64,000 nucleotides of DNA from Arthrobacter sp. EPSL27 (GCF_001512305.1 NZ_LNUT01000004.1:444664-508663); one strand, 5' to 3'. Shown: positions 23,929-33,055, counted from the first letter of the stretch. Numbers and translations: made by a program. The notes: generated from the sequence alone by a model not told the origin.

Positions 23929-25401
23929 CTACACACCCGTGTAGACGGTTTTGCCCCACGTGAAGAAGTCCAGCGCGGACTTCCCCTGTTCGCGGAACGT
24001 GTTGGTGGAGGAGTCCTTCACCCCGCCGAAGGGGACGTTCAGGTCCAGGCCCGCCGTCGGGCGGTTGACCTTGATGACCCCGGCCTGCGCCCGCGCCGCG
24101 AAGTCCGTGGAGAACGCCAGCGAGTCGGTGCAGATCCCGGCGGTGAGGCCGTACCGGGAGTCGTTGATCGCGGCCAGACCGGCCTCGTAGTCCGGGACCT
24201 CCAGCACGGCCACCACCGGCCCGAAGATCTCCTCGGTGACGGCGGCGTCGTCGAACGCCAGCCCGGTGAGGACCGCAGGCGGGAAGAACAGCGGACCGGC
24301 AGGATCGCCGTCGTGCGCGCCGGTCAGGAGGACAGCGCCGCGGTCGACGGCGGAGCGCACCGCGGCCTGGTTCTGCTCGAACTGCTGCGGGCTCACCACG
24401 GCGCCCATCGCGGCCTCGAGGCCGTCGCCGGGGGTGTACGCGGCCGCCTCCTCGGTGAGCGCGTCGAGGAACGCGGCCCGGATGCCGGGGGTGACGTAGA
24501 CGCGGGACGTTGCGGTGCAGGCCTGCCCGGTGAGCCCGAACGCGCCGGCGGCGACCACCTTCGCGGCCTTGCGGGGATCGGCGTCGTCCAGGACCAGGAC
24601 GCCGTTCTTGCCGCCCATCTCCAGCTGCACCCGGGCGCGGCGGGCGTTGAGGATCTCCTGCAGGCCCAGGCCCACCGCCGTCGAGCCGGTGAAGGACAGC
24701 CCGGCGATGCGCGGGTCGCGGGCCAGGGCGTCTCCCACCACGCGGCCCTTGCCGTGCACCACGTTGAACACGCCGGCGGGCAGCCCGGCGTCCTGCAGCG
24801 CACGGGCCAGGTGGGTGGCGGAGAGCGGCGTGAGCTCGGCCGGCTTGATGACCACGGCGTTGCCGCTGATCAGCGCGGGGGCGGACTTCCACGCCGGGAT
24901 GGCGATGGGGAAGTTCCACGGGGTGATGAGGCCGACGACGCCGAGCGCCTCGCGGCGGGTGGTGATGGTGGTGTCCGGCAGGCCGCTGGGCAGGACTTCG
25001 CCGGTGGCGGCCCAGCCGAGGGATCCGAAGAAGCGCAGCACGTCGGAGGCGCGTTTCACCTCGCCCTTGGCCTCGGCGAGGGTCTTGCCTTCCTCGCGGA
25101 CCAGGTCCTCGGCGATCGCGGCCTGCCGTTCCAGGAGCAGGTTGCCGGCGGTCATCAGGATGGCGCCGCGGGCGGGGGCGGGCAGCGCGGCCCAGGCCGG
25201 CTGCGCGGCGGCGGCCGCGGTGGTGGCGGCGCCGACGTCGGCGGCGGTGCCGCTGGGGGAGAGGGCAGCGAGCTCGCCGGGGCGGGCGGGGTTCATCCGC
25301 TCGGTGTCCGCCTCGCCCAGCCATTCGCCGTTGATCAGGTGCAGGGCGGTGATGAGCTGGCGGTCGGTGCCGGCGGAGAGGTCTGTGGCCGTGGAAGTCA
25401 T
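23929..25401 (-). CDS. NAD(P)-dependent aldehyde dehydrogenase (possible alpha-ketoglutaric semialdehyde type)
   Basis: 490 residues from ATG 25401 behind AAGGAAACCCC. Catalytic residues of the family are present: the NWFPIAIPAWK-type cofactor segment (TPWNFPIAIPAWK), LSFTGSTAVG, Glu in LEMGGKN and Cys in GQACTATSRV. The end (LNVPFGGVKDSSTNTFREQG) resembles alpha-ketoglutaric semialdehyde dehydrogenases that follow DHDPS-family dehydratases in sugar-acid pathways. The nearby DHDPS-family gene fits the same idea, but the CoA genes of the operon suggest another substrate, so the exact aldehyde is open. Confidence 0.85.
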   Translation of the reverse strand: MTSTATDLSAGTDRQLITALHLINGEWLGEADTERMNPARPGELAALSPSGTAADVGAATTAAAAAQPAWAALPAPARGAILMTAGNLLLERQAAIAEDLVREEGKTLAEAKGEVKRASDVLRFFGSLGWAATGEVLPSGLPDTTITTRREALGVVGLITPWNFPIAIPAWKSAPALISGNAVVIKPAELTPLSATHLARALQDAGLPAGVFNVVHGKGRVVGDALARDPRIAGLSFTGSTAVGLGLQEILNARRARVQLEMGGKNGVLVLDDADPRKAAKVVAAGAFGLTGQACTATSRVYVTPGIRAAFLDALTEEAAAYTPGDGLEAAMGAVVSPQQFEQNQAAVRSAVDRGAVLLTGAHDGDPAGPLFFPPAVLTGLAFDDAAVTEEIFGPVVAVLEVPDYEAGLAAINDSRYGLTAGICTDSLAFSTDFAARAQAGVIKVNRPTAGLDLNVPFGGVKDSSTNTFREQGKSALDFFTWGKTVYTGV

Positions 25402-25432
25402 GGGGTTTCCTTCGGGTGGTGGGTAAAGAGGG

Positions 25433-26218
25433 TCAGAGGCTGCGGATCAGGCCGCCGTCGCACCTGAGTGCGACGCCGGTGATGTACGACGCCGGGGCGC
25501 TGCAGAGGAACGCGGCGGCGGCGCCGAACTCCCCGGGTTCGCCGTAGCGGCGGGCGGGGATGGTCTTGCGGGACTCGAGCTGGATCTCCTCAACGGTGGT
25601 GCCGCGGCGCTTGGCGGCGGCCTGGTCGAGTTCGGCCACGCGGTCGGTGGCGATCCGGCCGGGAAGGAGCATGTTCACCGTGACGGCGTCGAGGGCCACC
25701 TCGGCGGCGAGGGTCTTGAGGTAGCCGGCCAGGGCCGCGCGCCCGGTGTTGGACACGGCCAGGTTGGGCAGGGGCGCCACCACTCCGCTGGAGCCGACCG
25801 CGAGGATCCGCCCCCAGCGCCGTTCCCGCATGCCGGGGAGCACCTGTGAGATCAGCGCGTGCTGCGGCTTGACCAGCACGTCGAACGCGGCGGCGATGTC
25901 ATCGGAGGTGAGGGTGGCGGCCGCGCCGGGCTTCGGCCCCGGGCCGTTGAGCACCAGGATGTCGATGGGTCCGAGCGCGTCGGTGCAGCGTTCGACGGCG
26001 GCCGCCGCACCTTTGGGAGTGCCCAGGTCCGCCTCGATGCCGACGGCGGTGTGCCCGGCGGCCTCCAGCTCGGCCGCGATCTCCTTGGCGCGGTCCGGCC
26101 GGCGCCCGGTGACGGCGACGCGGACGCCTTCCGCCGCGAGGGCGCGGGCGATCGCGAGCCCCAGGCCGCCGGTGGACGCGGCCACAAACGCGGTCTTGCC
26201 GCTGATGCCGAGATCCAT
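25433..26218 (-). CDS. Atypical SDR lacking the YxxxK pair
   Basis: 261 residues from ATG 26218, overlapping the upstream stop (TGATG). The N-terminal cofactor motif is ASTGGLGLAIARALA, and the C-terminus ITGVALRCDGGLIRSL is SDR-like. At the position of the catalytic YxxxK the sequence reads SNTGR (VAPLPNLAVSNTGRAALAGY). That substitution is shared with a known FabG-like SDR subgroup, so it is probably not a sequencing error, but a normal proton relay is not possible. Substrate and direction are unknown; the operon suggests action on an acyl or keto-acid intermediate. Confidence 0.8.
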   Translation of the reverse strand: MDLGISGKTAFVAASTGGLGLAIARALAAEGVRVAVTGRRPDRAKEIAAELEAAGHTAVGIEADLGTPKGAAAAVERCTDALGPIDILVLNGPGPKPGAAATLTSDDIAAAFDVLVKPQHALISQVLPGMRERRWGRILAVGSSGVVAPLPNLAVSNTGRAALAGYLKTLAAEVALDAVTVNMLLPGRIATDRVAELDQAAAKRRGTTVEEIQLESRKTIPARRYGEPGEFGAAAAFLCSAPASYITGVALRCDGGLIRSL

Positions 26219-27192
26219 CAGAGCCTCCCCGCCGCGGCAAGGTGCTGGGCCGCCGGTGAGCCCGCCGCCGGTGCGGACGCCGGCCGTTCGGACGGACGCG
26301 CGTCCAGGGCCGCGGCCGCCTCGGCCAGATGGGTGAGCATGCCCGGCCGGAGCACCTCGGGGAACGGTGCCCCCGGGGCGCGGACGCCGGCGTCGGCGAT
26401 GAGGCCGCGCTGGCGCAGGCACTCCTTCCGGACCGGCAGCGCGATCCGGGCCTGCTGTTCGAAGTTGATCAGCGGCAGGTAGGGGAGCAGAGCGTCCCGG
26501 GCGGCCTCGTACCCGTCGGCCTGCCAGGCGCGGACGCAGGCGATGAGGGCTTCCGGATAGGAGAAACCGGTCATGGCCCCGGCCGCCCCGGACAGGAGCT
26601 CGTCCAGCAGCCCCTGGCCGCCGAGCCCGCCGAACACGGACACGTCCAGCGCCGCGGTGAGTTCCGCGATGGCCACGGACGTGGGCGGGGCCTCCGCCTT
26701 GACCGCGATAACGGCGGTGCAGGCCTGCACCACACTGATGAGGGACGCGGTGCTGATGCTGACGCCGCTGGCCAGCGGGTAGTCCTGCAGCACCACCTTG
26801 GCGCCGGTGGCCTGGTGGATGGCGTTCAGGTGCGCGGCCACCACGGCGGGGTTCGCCGAATTGGCCTGCACCATCACGGCGGCCAGGCGCCCGCCGGCCA
26901 CCGCCTGCGCCGCCCGGATTTCCTCAACGGCCGCGCCGGTATACAGCGAGGTCACGCCCACCACGAGGGGCAGGTCCGTTTCCTCGACCACCACCTCCAG
27001 GACCAGGCTGCGCTCGGCCGGGGTCAGCGCGGCGGCCTCGCCGAAGACGCCCAGGACGGTGAGGCCGGTGGCGCCGATGGCCTGGTAGTACTCCACCAGC
27101 CCGGCCAGGCTGTCGGTGTCGACGTCCAGGGTGCTGCCCTGGAAGGGGGTGGCGACGACGCCCCAGACGCCGGGTGCCAGTGATTCCCGCAT
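26218..27192 (-). CDS. Dihydrodipicolinate synthase family lyase/dehydratase
   Basis: 324 residues from ATG 27192 with AAGGAG seven bases upstream. TIM-barrel class I aldolase features: the GVFGEAAALTPAER motif replaces the usual GTTGE motif, QDYPLASG holds the conserved Tyr, and AVIAVKAEAPPTSVA holds the Schiff-base Lys. It is not the lysine-pathway DapA by sequence or context. It most likely cleaves or dehydrates a keto-acid in the catabolic operon; the downstream aldehyde dehydrogenase would take an aldehyde product. Confidence 0.83.
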   Translation of the reverse strand: MRESLAPGVWGVVATPFQGSTLDVDTDSLAGLVEYYQAIGATGLTVLGVFGEAAALTPAERSLVLEVVVEETDLPLVVGVTSLYTGAAVEEIRAAQAVAGGRLAAVMVQANSANPAVVAAHLNAIHQATGAKVVLQDYPLASGVSISTASLISVVQACTAVIAVKAEAPPTSVAIAELTAALDVSVFGGLGGQGLLDELLSGAAGAMTGFSYPEALIACVRAWQADGYEAARDALLPYLPLINFEQQARIALPVRKECLRQRGLIADAGVRAPGAPFPEVLRPGMLTHLAEAAAALDARPSERPASAPAAGSPAAQHLAAAGRL

Positions 27193-27239
27193 GGGGTTCT
27201 CCTTAGCTGGTTGTTCCTGCATTCTCAGCGGCTGCATGC

Positions 27240-28091
27240 TCAGCGACCCGGCCACACGGGCGGGCGCTTTTCCTGGAAGGCGCGCACGCCCTCGGCCGAG
27301 TCCTCGCTGTCCAGCGCCGCCATCAGGGCCGGCAGCCGGAGGCCGCGCGCCTCGGCGGCGGTCAGGTGCCCGGTCCGGGCGACCATCTGCTTGACGGCCC
27401 GGACGGAGGTGGGGGCGCAGGCGAGGATTGAATCCAGCCAGCGCAGTACCGCGGCGTCGAGCTCCTCCGCGGGGACCACCTCGTTGACCAGGCCCATGGA
27501 CTGCATCTCCGCAGCGTCGGCCTTCCGCCCGGTGAGGAGCATGCCCATCGCCTGGGTGTAGGGGATCCGCCGCACCAGCTGGTGGATGCCGCCGTCGAGC
27601 GCCAGGCGCCCCACCCTCGGTTCCGTCAGCCCGAAGCGGGCGGTGTCCGCGGCGACCACGATGTCCGCGCCGAGCACAATCTCCATGCCGCCGCCCAGGG
27701 CGTAGCCGTTCACCCGGGCGATCACGGGGACGTCCAGGGTGGTGCGCAGGCTGAGGCCGCCGAAACCGTTCGGGTCCAGCCCGGCCCAGTACTCCAGCCC
27801 GGTCTTGTCCACCGCGGCACTGGACATGTCCGCCCCGACGCAGAACGCCCGGGTGCCGGCGCCGGTGATGACAACGGCGCGGACGTCGGCGTCGGCCTCC
27901 AGCTGCTCCCAGATCTCGTTGAGCCGGGCCTGCGCGCGGCCGTCGACGGCGTTGAGCACGTGCTGGCGGTCGATCACCACCGTGGCGACGTGGTTCTCGA
28001 TGGTGAGCGTGACCTCGTCCACTGCGTCCGGAACTGCGGGAGCGGCCGATGCGGGGCCCGCCGTCGTGCTTTCTACAGACACCGCGGTCAC
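27240..28091 (-). CDS. Enoyl-CoA hydratase/isomerase family protein
   Basis: 283 residues from GTG 28091, overlapping the CoA-transferase stop (GTGA). After a 25-residue leader the crotonase core follows: AFCVGADMSS and NGYALGGGMEIVLGAD supply the oxyanion-hole glycines, and FGLTEPRVGRLALDGG carries the acid/base region. The end RAFQEKRPPVWPGR is typical. It acts on CoA thioesters, probably hydrating an enoyl-CoA made downstream of the CoA transferase. Confidence 0.88.
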   Translation of the reverse strand: MTAVSVESTTAGPASAAPAVPDAVDEVTLTIENHVATVVIDRQHVLNAVDGRAQARLNEIWEQLEADADVRAVVITGAGTRAFCVGADMSSAAVDKTGLEYWAGLDPNGFGGLSLRTTLDVPVIARVNGYALGGGMEIVLGADIVVAADTARFGLTEPRVGRLALDGGIHQLVRRIPYTQAMGMLLTGRKADAAEMQSMGLVNEVVPAEELDAAVLRWLDSILACAPTSVRAVKQMVARTGHLTAAEARGLRLPALMAALDSEDSAEGVRAFQEKRPPVWPGR

Positions 28092-29338
28092 CGGAGCACC
28101 CCCAGCTGCTGCAGGCGCTCGATGGTCCCGGCGTCGAACCCGTTCTCCCGCAGGACCTCCACGTTGTGCTCGCCGAGGCGCGGCGCGGCGCGGCGGACGG
28201 TGGGCGGGGTGGCGGAGAGCCGGATCGGTGCGTTGAGCATGCGCACCGTTCCGACGCCGGGGTGCTCGGCCTCCACGATCATGCCGTTCGCTTCCGTCTG
28301 GGCGTCGGCGAGGGCCTGCTCCAGCGTGTGGACGGGCGCGTTCAGGAGACCCTGGTCCTCCAGCCGGGAGGTCCAGTACTCGGTGGTGTTGGTGGCGATG
28401 CGCTCGCGGAAGATGGCCTGCAGCGCCGGTTTGTGGGCAAACTGCTGCGCCAGGTCCGCGAACTCAGGCCGCAGGGTGAGGTCCTCATCCAGGCCCAGGG
28501 CCTCGGAGATCCGGGCCAGCGGGTCCGGGGTGAAGCCGCCCACCATGCACACGGCGCCGTCGGTGGTTTCGAAGACCCCGCTGAGCGGCATGGCGCCCCA
28601 GTTGACCTCATAGCCTCGGTTGAGCTGCATGCACGCCTCCTGCATCTGCAGGTGCAGCATGGAGTCGTACATGGTCACCTCCACCTTCTGCCCGACGCCG
28701 GAGGCCTCCCGGGTGCGCAGCGCCAGCAGGATGCCCTGCATGAGGTGCATGCCGGTGATGTAGTCGCACAGCGTGGTGGGGTAGATCGCCGGCTTCTGGT
28801 CGTCCGATTCGCGCCGCCACATCACCCCGGAGTAGGCCTGCGCGATCGCGTCCTGCCCGCCCTTGTGCGAGTAGGGGCCAACCGGGCCGAAGCCCGTGCC
28901 GGAAGCCCAGATGATGCCGGGGTTCTGCGCTTTGAGGTCCTCGTAGCCGAAGCCCATCCGTTCCATCACGCCGGAGCGGAAGTTGCTGACCACCACGTCC
29001 GCGTCGGCCAGCAGCCGGCGCAGCACGTCCCTGCCCTCCTCGGTGCGGGTGTCCACGGAGATGCTGCGCTTGTTCCGGTTGATGGACAGGAAGATCGGGT
29101 TGTCCTGGCCGTCCTTGTCCGGGAACGAGTTGCGGGAGATGTCCCCGGCGCCCGGGCGTTCGACCTTGATGATGTCCGCGCCGTAGTCGCCCAGCAGCTG
29201 GGTGCAGGACGGGCCCATGAAAACCTGGGTGAAGTCCACGATCTTGATCCCGTCCAGGGGAAGCGGGGTGCCGGCAAACTGGGGGTCCGTCGCGGCGGCG
29301 GGGGCCGCCGCCATGCGTTCTGCGGTGACGGTGCTCAT
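28088..29338 (-). CDS. CaiB/BaiF family (class III) CoA transferase
   Basis: 416 residues from ATG 29338, overlapping the FAD-oxidoreductase stop (ATGA). Family motifs: GIKIVDFTQVFMGPSCTQLL, GADIIKVERPG, NRNKRSISVD, and the catalytic Asp in GGQDAIAQAYSGVM. It moves CoA from a donor thioester to a carboxylic acid. With the adjacent crotonase it implies that the pathway substrate is activated by CoA exchange instead of ATP in this operon. Confidence 0.92.
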   Translation of the reverse strand: MSTVTAERMAAAPAAATDPQFAGTPLPLDGIKIVDFTQVFMGPSCTQLLGDYGADIIKVERPGAGDISRNSFPDKDGQDNPIFLSINRNKRSISVDTRTEEGRDVLRRLLADADVVVSNFRSGVMERMGFGYEDLKAQNPGIIWASGTGFGPVGPYSHKGGQDAIAQAYSGVMWRRESDDQKPAIYPTTLCDYITGMHLMQGILLALRTREASGVGQKVEVTMYDSMLHLQMQEACMQLNRGYEVNWGAMPLSGVFETTDGAVCMVGGFTPDPLARISEALGLDEDLTLRPEFADLAQQFAHKPALQAIFRERIATNTTEYWTSRLEDQGLLNAPVHTLEQALADAQTEANGMIVEAEHPGVGTVRMLNAPIRLSATPPTVRRAAPRLGEHNVEVLRENGFDAGTIERLQQLGVLR

Positions 29339-30717
29339 GCCCCCACCACCGCGTCCACATCGAGGGTGGCGTTCGACGACGGGACGTCGCCGGGGTCCGC
29401 GCCGTGGCGGCGCATGCCCTCCTGGATGTCCAGGGCGGAGACGTCCCGGACCAGGGTGCCGTTCTGGACGGCGAGGGCGGCGGCGACGCCGACCGCCTGG
29501 CCCATGGCCATGCAGGGCGGGATCTCACGGGACATTTTCTGCGCCTCGGGGGTGGCGGAGTAGTGCCTGCCGGCGACCAGGAGCTGGTCCACTTCCTTGG
29601 GCAGCAGGGAGCGGTACGGGTAGTAGTAGTCGCGGCCGCGGGCCACGGTATCCGCGAAGTGCCGGCGGGTGGTGACGTCGTCCTTGGTCATGACGTACTC
29701 GCCTTCCAGCAGGCGGGTCTGCCGGACGCCCATCTGGGAGGCGACGTCCAGCATGTAGCAGTTCTCGAAGCCGGGCAGGTGGGCGCGGACGTAGTCCACG
29801 GCCTCGGAGATCCGGTCGCGGGCGGCGAACTCGGCGGCGGTCATGTCCGCCGGGTCCACGCCGTCGAACCCGGTCATGTGCGGGGCGTTGCACCAGACCA
29901 CACCGTCGATGGGGGTCTTGAGCCACCACAGTTCCCAGGCGCCGCCGAGGAGGCGCTTGATCTTGCGGTTGATGGCGCGGGCTTCCTTCGGGTTGGCCTG
30001 CTCGAACGCTTCGGCGGCTTTCGTGTCCACGTTGCCGAGCCGGAAGACAAGGGTGGTGAGGTAGCTGTCCTTGACGTAGCTGGCGCCGGCCCGGGAGGCG
30101 ACGTCGATGTCTCCGGTGGTGTCGATGACGATGTCCGCCATAAACGCCTGCGGGCCGGACTTGGTCTCGCAGATGACGCCCTTCATGACGCCGTTGTCCA
30201 CGATGGGGCGGGAGAACCAGGAGTGCAGGCGGAGGTCGACGCCGGCTTCGCGGACCAGGTCGTTGGAGACGCGCTTCCAGCCGTCCGGATCGAACGCCGC
30301 GGCGTAGCAGACGGGCTTGGGGGTGGTGTGGGAGTGGAAATCGAAGGTGCCGTAGCGGCCCCACTTGTTCCAGAGTTCCTCGGAGGTCTTGCGGTCATCA
30401 GCCGGCGGGACGATCGCGAGGCCGAGCTTCTGCAGCCGTTCGACGTACTCGGAGACGATGCCGGTGACGGTGATTTCCTGGCCGTTGATCATGTCATCGA
30501 GCACCAGGACCATGCCGCCGGAGGCGAGGCCGCCGAGGGAGGAGTAGCGTTCCAGCAGCGTGACGGAGGCACCGGAGCGGGCTGCCGTGACGGCGGCGGC
30601 GACGCCGGCAGGGCCGCCGCCCACCACCAGGACGTCGGAGCGGGAGATGACCGGGGCGGTGAGGCCCGCCGTCGTGGTGCGGAGGTCCAGGGAGCTTTGG
30701 GGGTCAAGGGAGTTCAT
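29335..30717 (-). CDS. FAD-dependent oxidoreductase
   Basis: 460 residues from ATG 30717 behind AAGGATCCCC. The Rossmann motif DVLVVGGGPAGVAAAVTAARSG is followed by LERYSSLGGLASGG, as in the FAD_oxidored (PF12831-like) group. A late GRHYSATPEAQKMSREIP and CMAMGQAVGVAAALA segment closes the FAD site. It probably oxidises the imported compound or a CoA intermediate; the substrate cannot be read from sequence. It overlaps the CoA transferase by four bases. Confidence 0.87.
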   Translation of the reverse strand: MNSLDPQSSLDLRTTTAGLTAPVISRSDVLVVGGGPAGVAAAVTAARSGASVTLLERYSSLGGLASGGMVLVLDDMINGQEITVTGIVSEYVERLQKLGLAIVPPADDRKTSEELWNKWGRYGTFDFHSHTTPKPVCYAAAFDPDGWKRVSNDLVREAGVDLRLHSWFSRPIVDNGVMKGVICETKSGPQAFMADIVIDTTGDIDVASRAGASYVKDSYLTTLVFRLGNVDTKAAEAFEQANPKEARAINRKIKRLLGGAWELWWLKTPIDGVVWCNAPHMTGFDGVDPADMTAAEFAARDRISEAVDYVRAHLPGFENCYMLDVASQMGVRQTRLLEGEYVMTKDDVTTRRHFADTVARGRDYYYPYRSLLPKEVDQLLVAGRHYSATPEAQKMSREIPPCMAMGQAVGVAAALAVQNGTLVRDVSALDIQEGMRRHGADPGDVPSSNATLDVDAVVGA

Positions 30718-30725
30718 GGGGATCC

Positions 30726-32060
30726 TTACTTTCCGACGAAGATGCCGTTGGTGCGGCGGGCCGCGAGGTAGAAGACGATGCTGAGGATGGAGAGGACGGC
30801 GACGTACACCGGGAAGACCCAGGTGAGGTTCAGGGACTGGAGCCAGACCAGCAGGTAGGACGCGGTGCCGCCGAACAGGGCGACGCCGATCCCGTAGCCC
30901 AGGGCCACGCCGGTGCCGCGGCAGTTCTTGGGCATCAGCGACGTGCTGACCACGTTGTAGAGGGTCATGTTCAGGACCAGGACGACGGAACCGCCGAGCA
31001 GGACCGCCGCGAAGCCGCCGATGCCGGGCTGGACGTACATCAGCATGAGGAACACGGAGGGGATGGCCAGGATGCGGGTGATGAGGAACCAGCGGGACAT
31101 GGACCGTCCGTCGGCCAGCTTGCCGATGATCCAGCTGCCGGCCACCAGGATCACGCCAAGGGCGGTGGTGAGGGCGAAGACCGCCGTCGGGTCCTCCTTG
31201 AAGCCGCTGCGGGCGGCGCTGGGCAGGCCCACGTTCCAGGCGTAGTTGTAGGCCTGGGCCGCACCGACGACGAAGATGATGGCGAGGACCGAGAGCCAGT
31301 GCTTGCGGACCCCGGTCCAGACGGCGCCGGAGGAGTTGTTGGCCATTTCTTCCGGGCGCATGGTCTCCGGGAGGGCGCGGCGGAGGTAGACGACCACGAA
31401 GCCGAAGACAGCGCCGATGATGAACGGCACGCGCCAGCCCCATTCGGCCATCACGGCGCCGCCGAGGGTGAGGCTGCAGAGGAAGCTGACCAGCGAGGCG
31501 AGCAGGATGCCGATGTTGACGTAGAAGGACATGATGCCGGCGACGTAGCCTTCGCGGCCCTCGGGCACCAGCTCCACGGCGTGCGAGGTGGAGAGCGGGG
31601 CCTCGATGCCGGTGGAGATGCCCTGCAGGATGCGGCAAGCCACCAGGATGATGCCGGCCCAGACGCCGATCTGTTCGTAGCTGGGGCAGACGGCGATCAC
31701 CAGGGTGGTGCCGGCCATCAGCAGGATCGACAGCAGCATGACCCGCCGTCGTCCGATCCGGTCCGCGAGGGTGCCGAGCATAATGCCGCCCAGCGGCCGG
31801 AACGCGAAGCCGACGGCGAACACGGCGAGGGCGTTCAGCGTGGCGGAGAGGGGATCGGTGTTGGGGAAGAAGTTGGGTCCGATGAAGGCGGAGAGGAGGC
31901 CGAAGACCATCCAGTCGTACCATTCGAGGGCGTTGCCGAGGCCGAGGCCCAGGAGGCCTTTGCGGACCTCGGGGGTGAATTTCTTGCTGTTGTTGGTGTC
32001 TTGCTGGGCCGTGACGGCGCTGTCCGGCCTGGTGTTGTCAAGCATGGGTGTATCGAGCAT
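30726..32060 (-). CDS. MHS-family MFS transporter (metabolite:H+ symporter)
   Basis: 444 residues from ATG 32060 behind AAGGAC. Twelve membrane segments are expected. MHS signatures: LGNALEWYDWMVFGLLSAF, FRPLGGIMLGTLADRIGRRR and RILQGISTGIEAPLSTSHA. The family imports organic acids, osmolytes and related carboxylates. It is first in the minus-strand operon, so it probably imports the substrate of the following enzymes. The start at an upstream in-frame ATG (32114) is less likely because no ribosome site precedes it. Confidence 0.88.
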   Translation of the reverse strand: MLDTPMLDNTRPDSAVTAQQDTNNSKKFTPEVRKGLLGLGLGNALEWYDWMVFGLLSAFIGPNFFPNTDPLSATLNALAVFAVGFAFRPLGGIMLGTLADRIGRRRVMLLSILLMAGTTLVIAVCPSYEQIGVWAGIILVACRILQGISTGIEAPLSTSHAVELVPEGREGYVAGIMSFYVNIGILLASLVSFLCSLTLGGAVMAEWGWRVPFIIGAVFGFVVVYLRRALPETMRPEEMANNSSGAVWTGVRKHWLSVLAIIFVVGAAQAYNYAWNVGLPSAARSGFKEDPTAVFALTTALGVILVAGSWIIGKLADGRSMSRWFLITRILAIPSVFLMLMYVQPGIGGFAAVLLGGSVVLVLNMTLYNVVSTSLMPKNCRGTGVALGYGIGVALFGGTASYLLVWLQSLNLTWVFPVYVAVLSILSIVFYLAARRTNGIFVGK

Positions 32061-32220
32061 GGACGTGTCCTTACGCTGACGCCTTGGGGGGAGGCGGGGG
32101 AGGGTATGACGCATCGCCGTCCGGGGTGTGCGGACGGTGAATGCGTGGCAAGGACTGTCAGCGGGCCGGTTCAGGCCGCGACAGTTGGGAAGCGATAGGG
32201 GCCGCTTGGGGTCGGCGCCG

Positions 32221-32829
32221 CTACCACGCGTGAGGTGCGTTAACCCAGATCGCTACGCATACCTCTTCGTAGCTGTTCTTGTACCAGTGCGGGGTGTCCG
32301 AGGAGAAGGTGATGGAGTCACCTTCCTCGAGCGTGTAGCACTCGCCGTCCAGGAAGATGTCCTTCCGGCCGGAGAGAATGATGCCGAATTCCTCGCCGCT
32401 GTGGCGGAAAGGGGTGCCGCTGGTGTCGTGGCCCGGAGGGCTGACAATCCATTGGGCTTCCAGGGCGCCGTTGAGGTCGGGTGTGAGCAGTTCATAGACC
32501 GCCTCACCCACGGATTTCCTGGTGACGCCCTTCAGGTTGCGGCGCTCGGCTTTGCGGACCACGGGCGACCTGGTTTCTTCTTGCCCGATGAAGAATTTCC
32601 CCACCGGGATGTCCAGGCCGTGGGCCAGCTGCGCCAGGGTGGTGAAGGACGGGTTCGCCAGGCCGCGTTCGATCTGGCTGACGATGGCCGGGCTGAGGCC
32701 CGTAATCTCCGAGAGCTTGGCGAGCGTCATGCCTTTTTCCTTGCGCATGGAGCGGACCTTGTTGCCAACCGTGGCAAGGAGTGCGCTGGTGGCAAGGGGG
32801 GCACTGCCCGTGGTGCTCTCGGCGGTCAT
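32221..32829 (-). CDS. XRE-family regulator with C-terminal cupin
   Basis: 202 residues from ATG 32829. N-terminal helix-turn-helix (about 20-78: VRSMRKEKGMTLAKLSEITG, LSPAIVSQIERGLANPS) and a C-terminal cupin_2 domain (about 125-195: PFRHSGEEFGIILSG ... YTLEEGDSITFSSDTPHWYKN). This class senses a small ligand with the cupin and usually represses the neighbouring catabolic genes. It lies upstream of the MHS operon on the same strand, and paired repeats overlap its promoter. Confidence 0.92.
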   Translation of the reverse strand: MTAESTTGSAPLATSALLATVGNKVRSMRKEKGMTLAKLSEITGLSPAIVSQIERGLANPSFTTLAQLAHGLDIPVGKFFIGQEETRSPVVRKAERRNLKGVTRKSVGEAVYELLTPDLNGALEAQWIVSPPGHDTSGTPFRHSGEEFGIILSGRKDIFLDGECYTLEEGDSITFSSDTPHWYKNSYEEVCVAIWVNAPHAW

Positions 32830-32863
32830 TCGATGTCCTTCATTTGGTGACCTGACTCACACA

Positions 32864-32891
32864 ACTATAGTGAAGATTTTTAGCAGGTCAA
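32864..32891 (-). promoter_or_regulatory. Strong sigma-A-type promoter of the XRE-cupin gene
   Basis: Minus strand TTGACC (32891-32886), a 16-base spacer and TATAGT (32869-32864). It is 35 bases upstream of the start codon. Confidence 0.65.
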
Positions 32892-32923
32892 TGATTCTGT
32901 CGTAATTAAAGTGAAGATTTTTA
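32867..32923 (-). promoter_or_regulatory. Paired direct repeats, candidate XRE-cupin operator
   Basis: The plus-strand sequence (A/T)TAGTGAAGATTTTTA-type occurs at 32867-32882 and 32908-32923: a shared AGTGAAGATTTTTA core 41 bases apart (about four helical turns). One copy covers the promoter spacer and -10; the other lies upstream of the -35. Autoregulation by the adjacent HTH protein is inferred. Confidence 0.6.
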
Positions 32924-33055
32924 CCGGAGTACGGTTTCTGTGGGTGGTCCGGAGTGGAGTGCGGAGCTGGGGTGCGGGGTTGGCTGCCAAGCCGCGGCAA
33001 CACCGCCGTCGCGCATTCCCTTGCCGGGAGCGGAGCGGGGTGTGGCGTCGAATCG

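Noticed and set aside
26218..27192. DapA of lysine biosynthesis
   Set aside because: The GTTGE motif is replaced and the operon is catabolic; it is only a DHDPS-family member.
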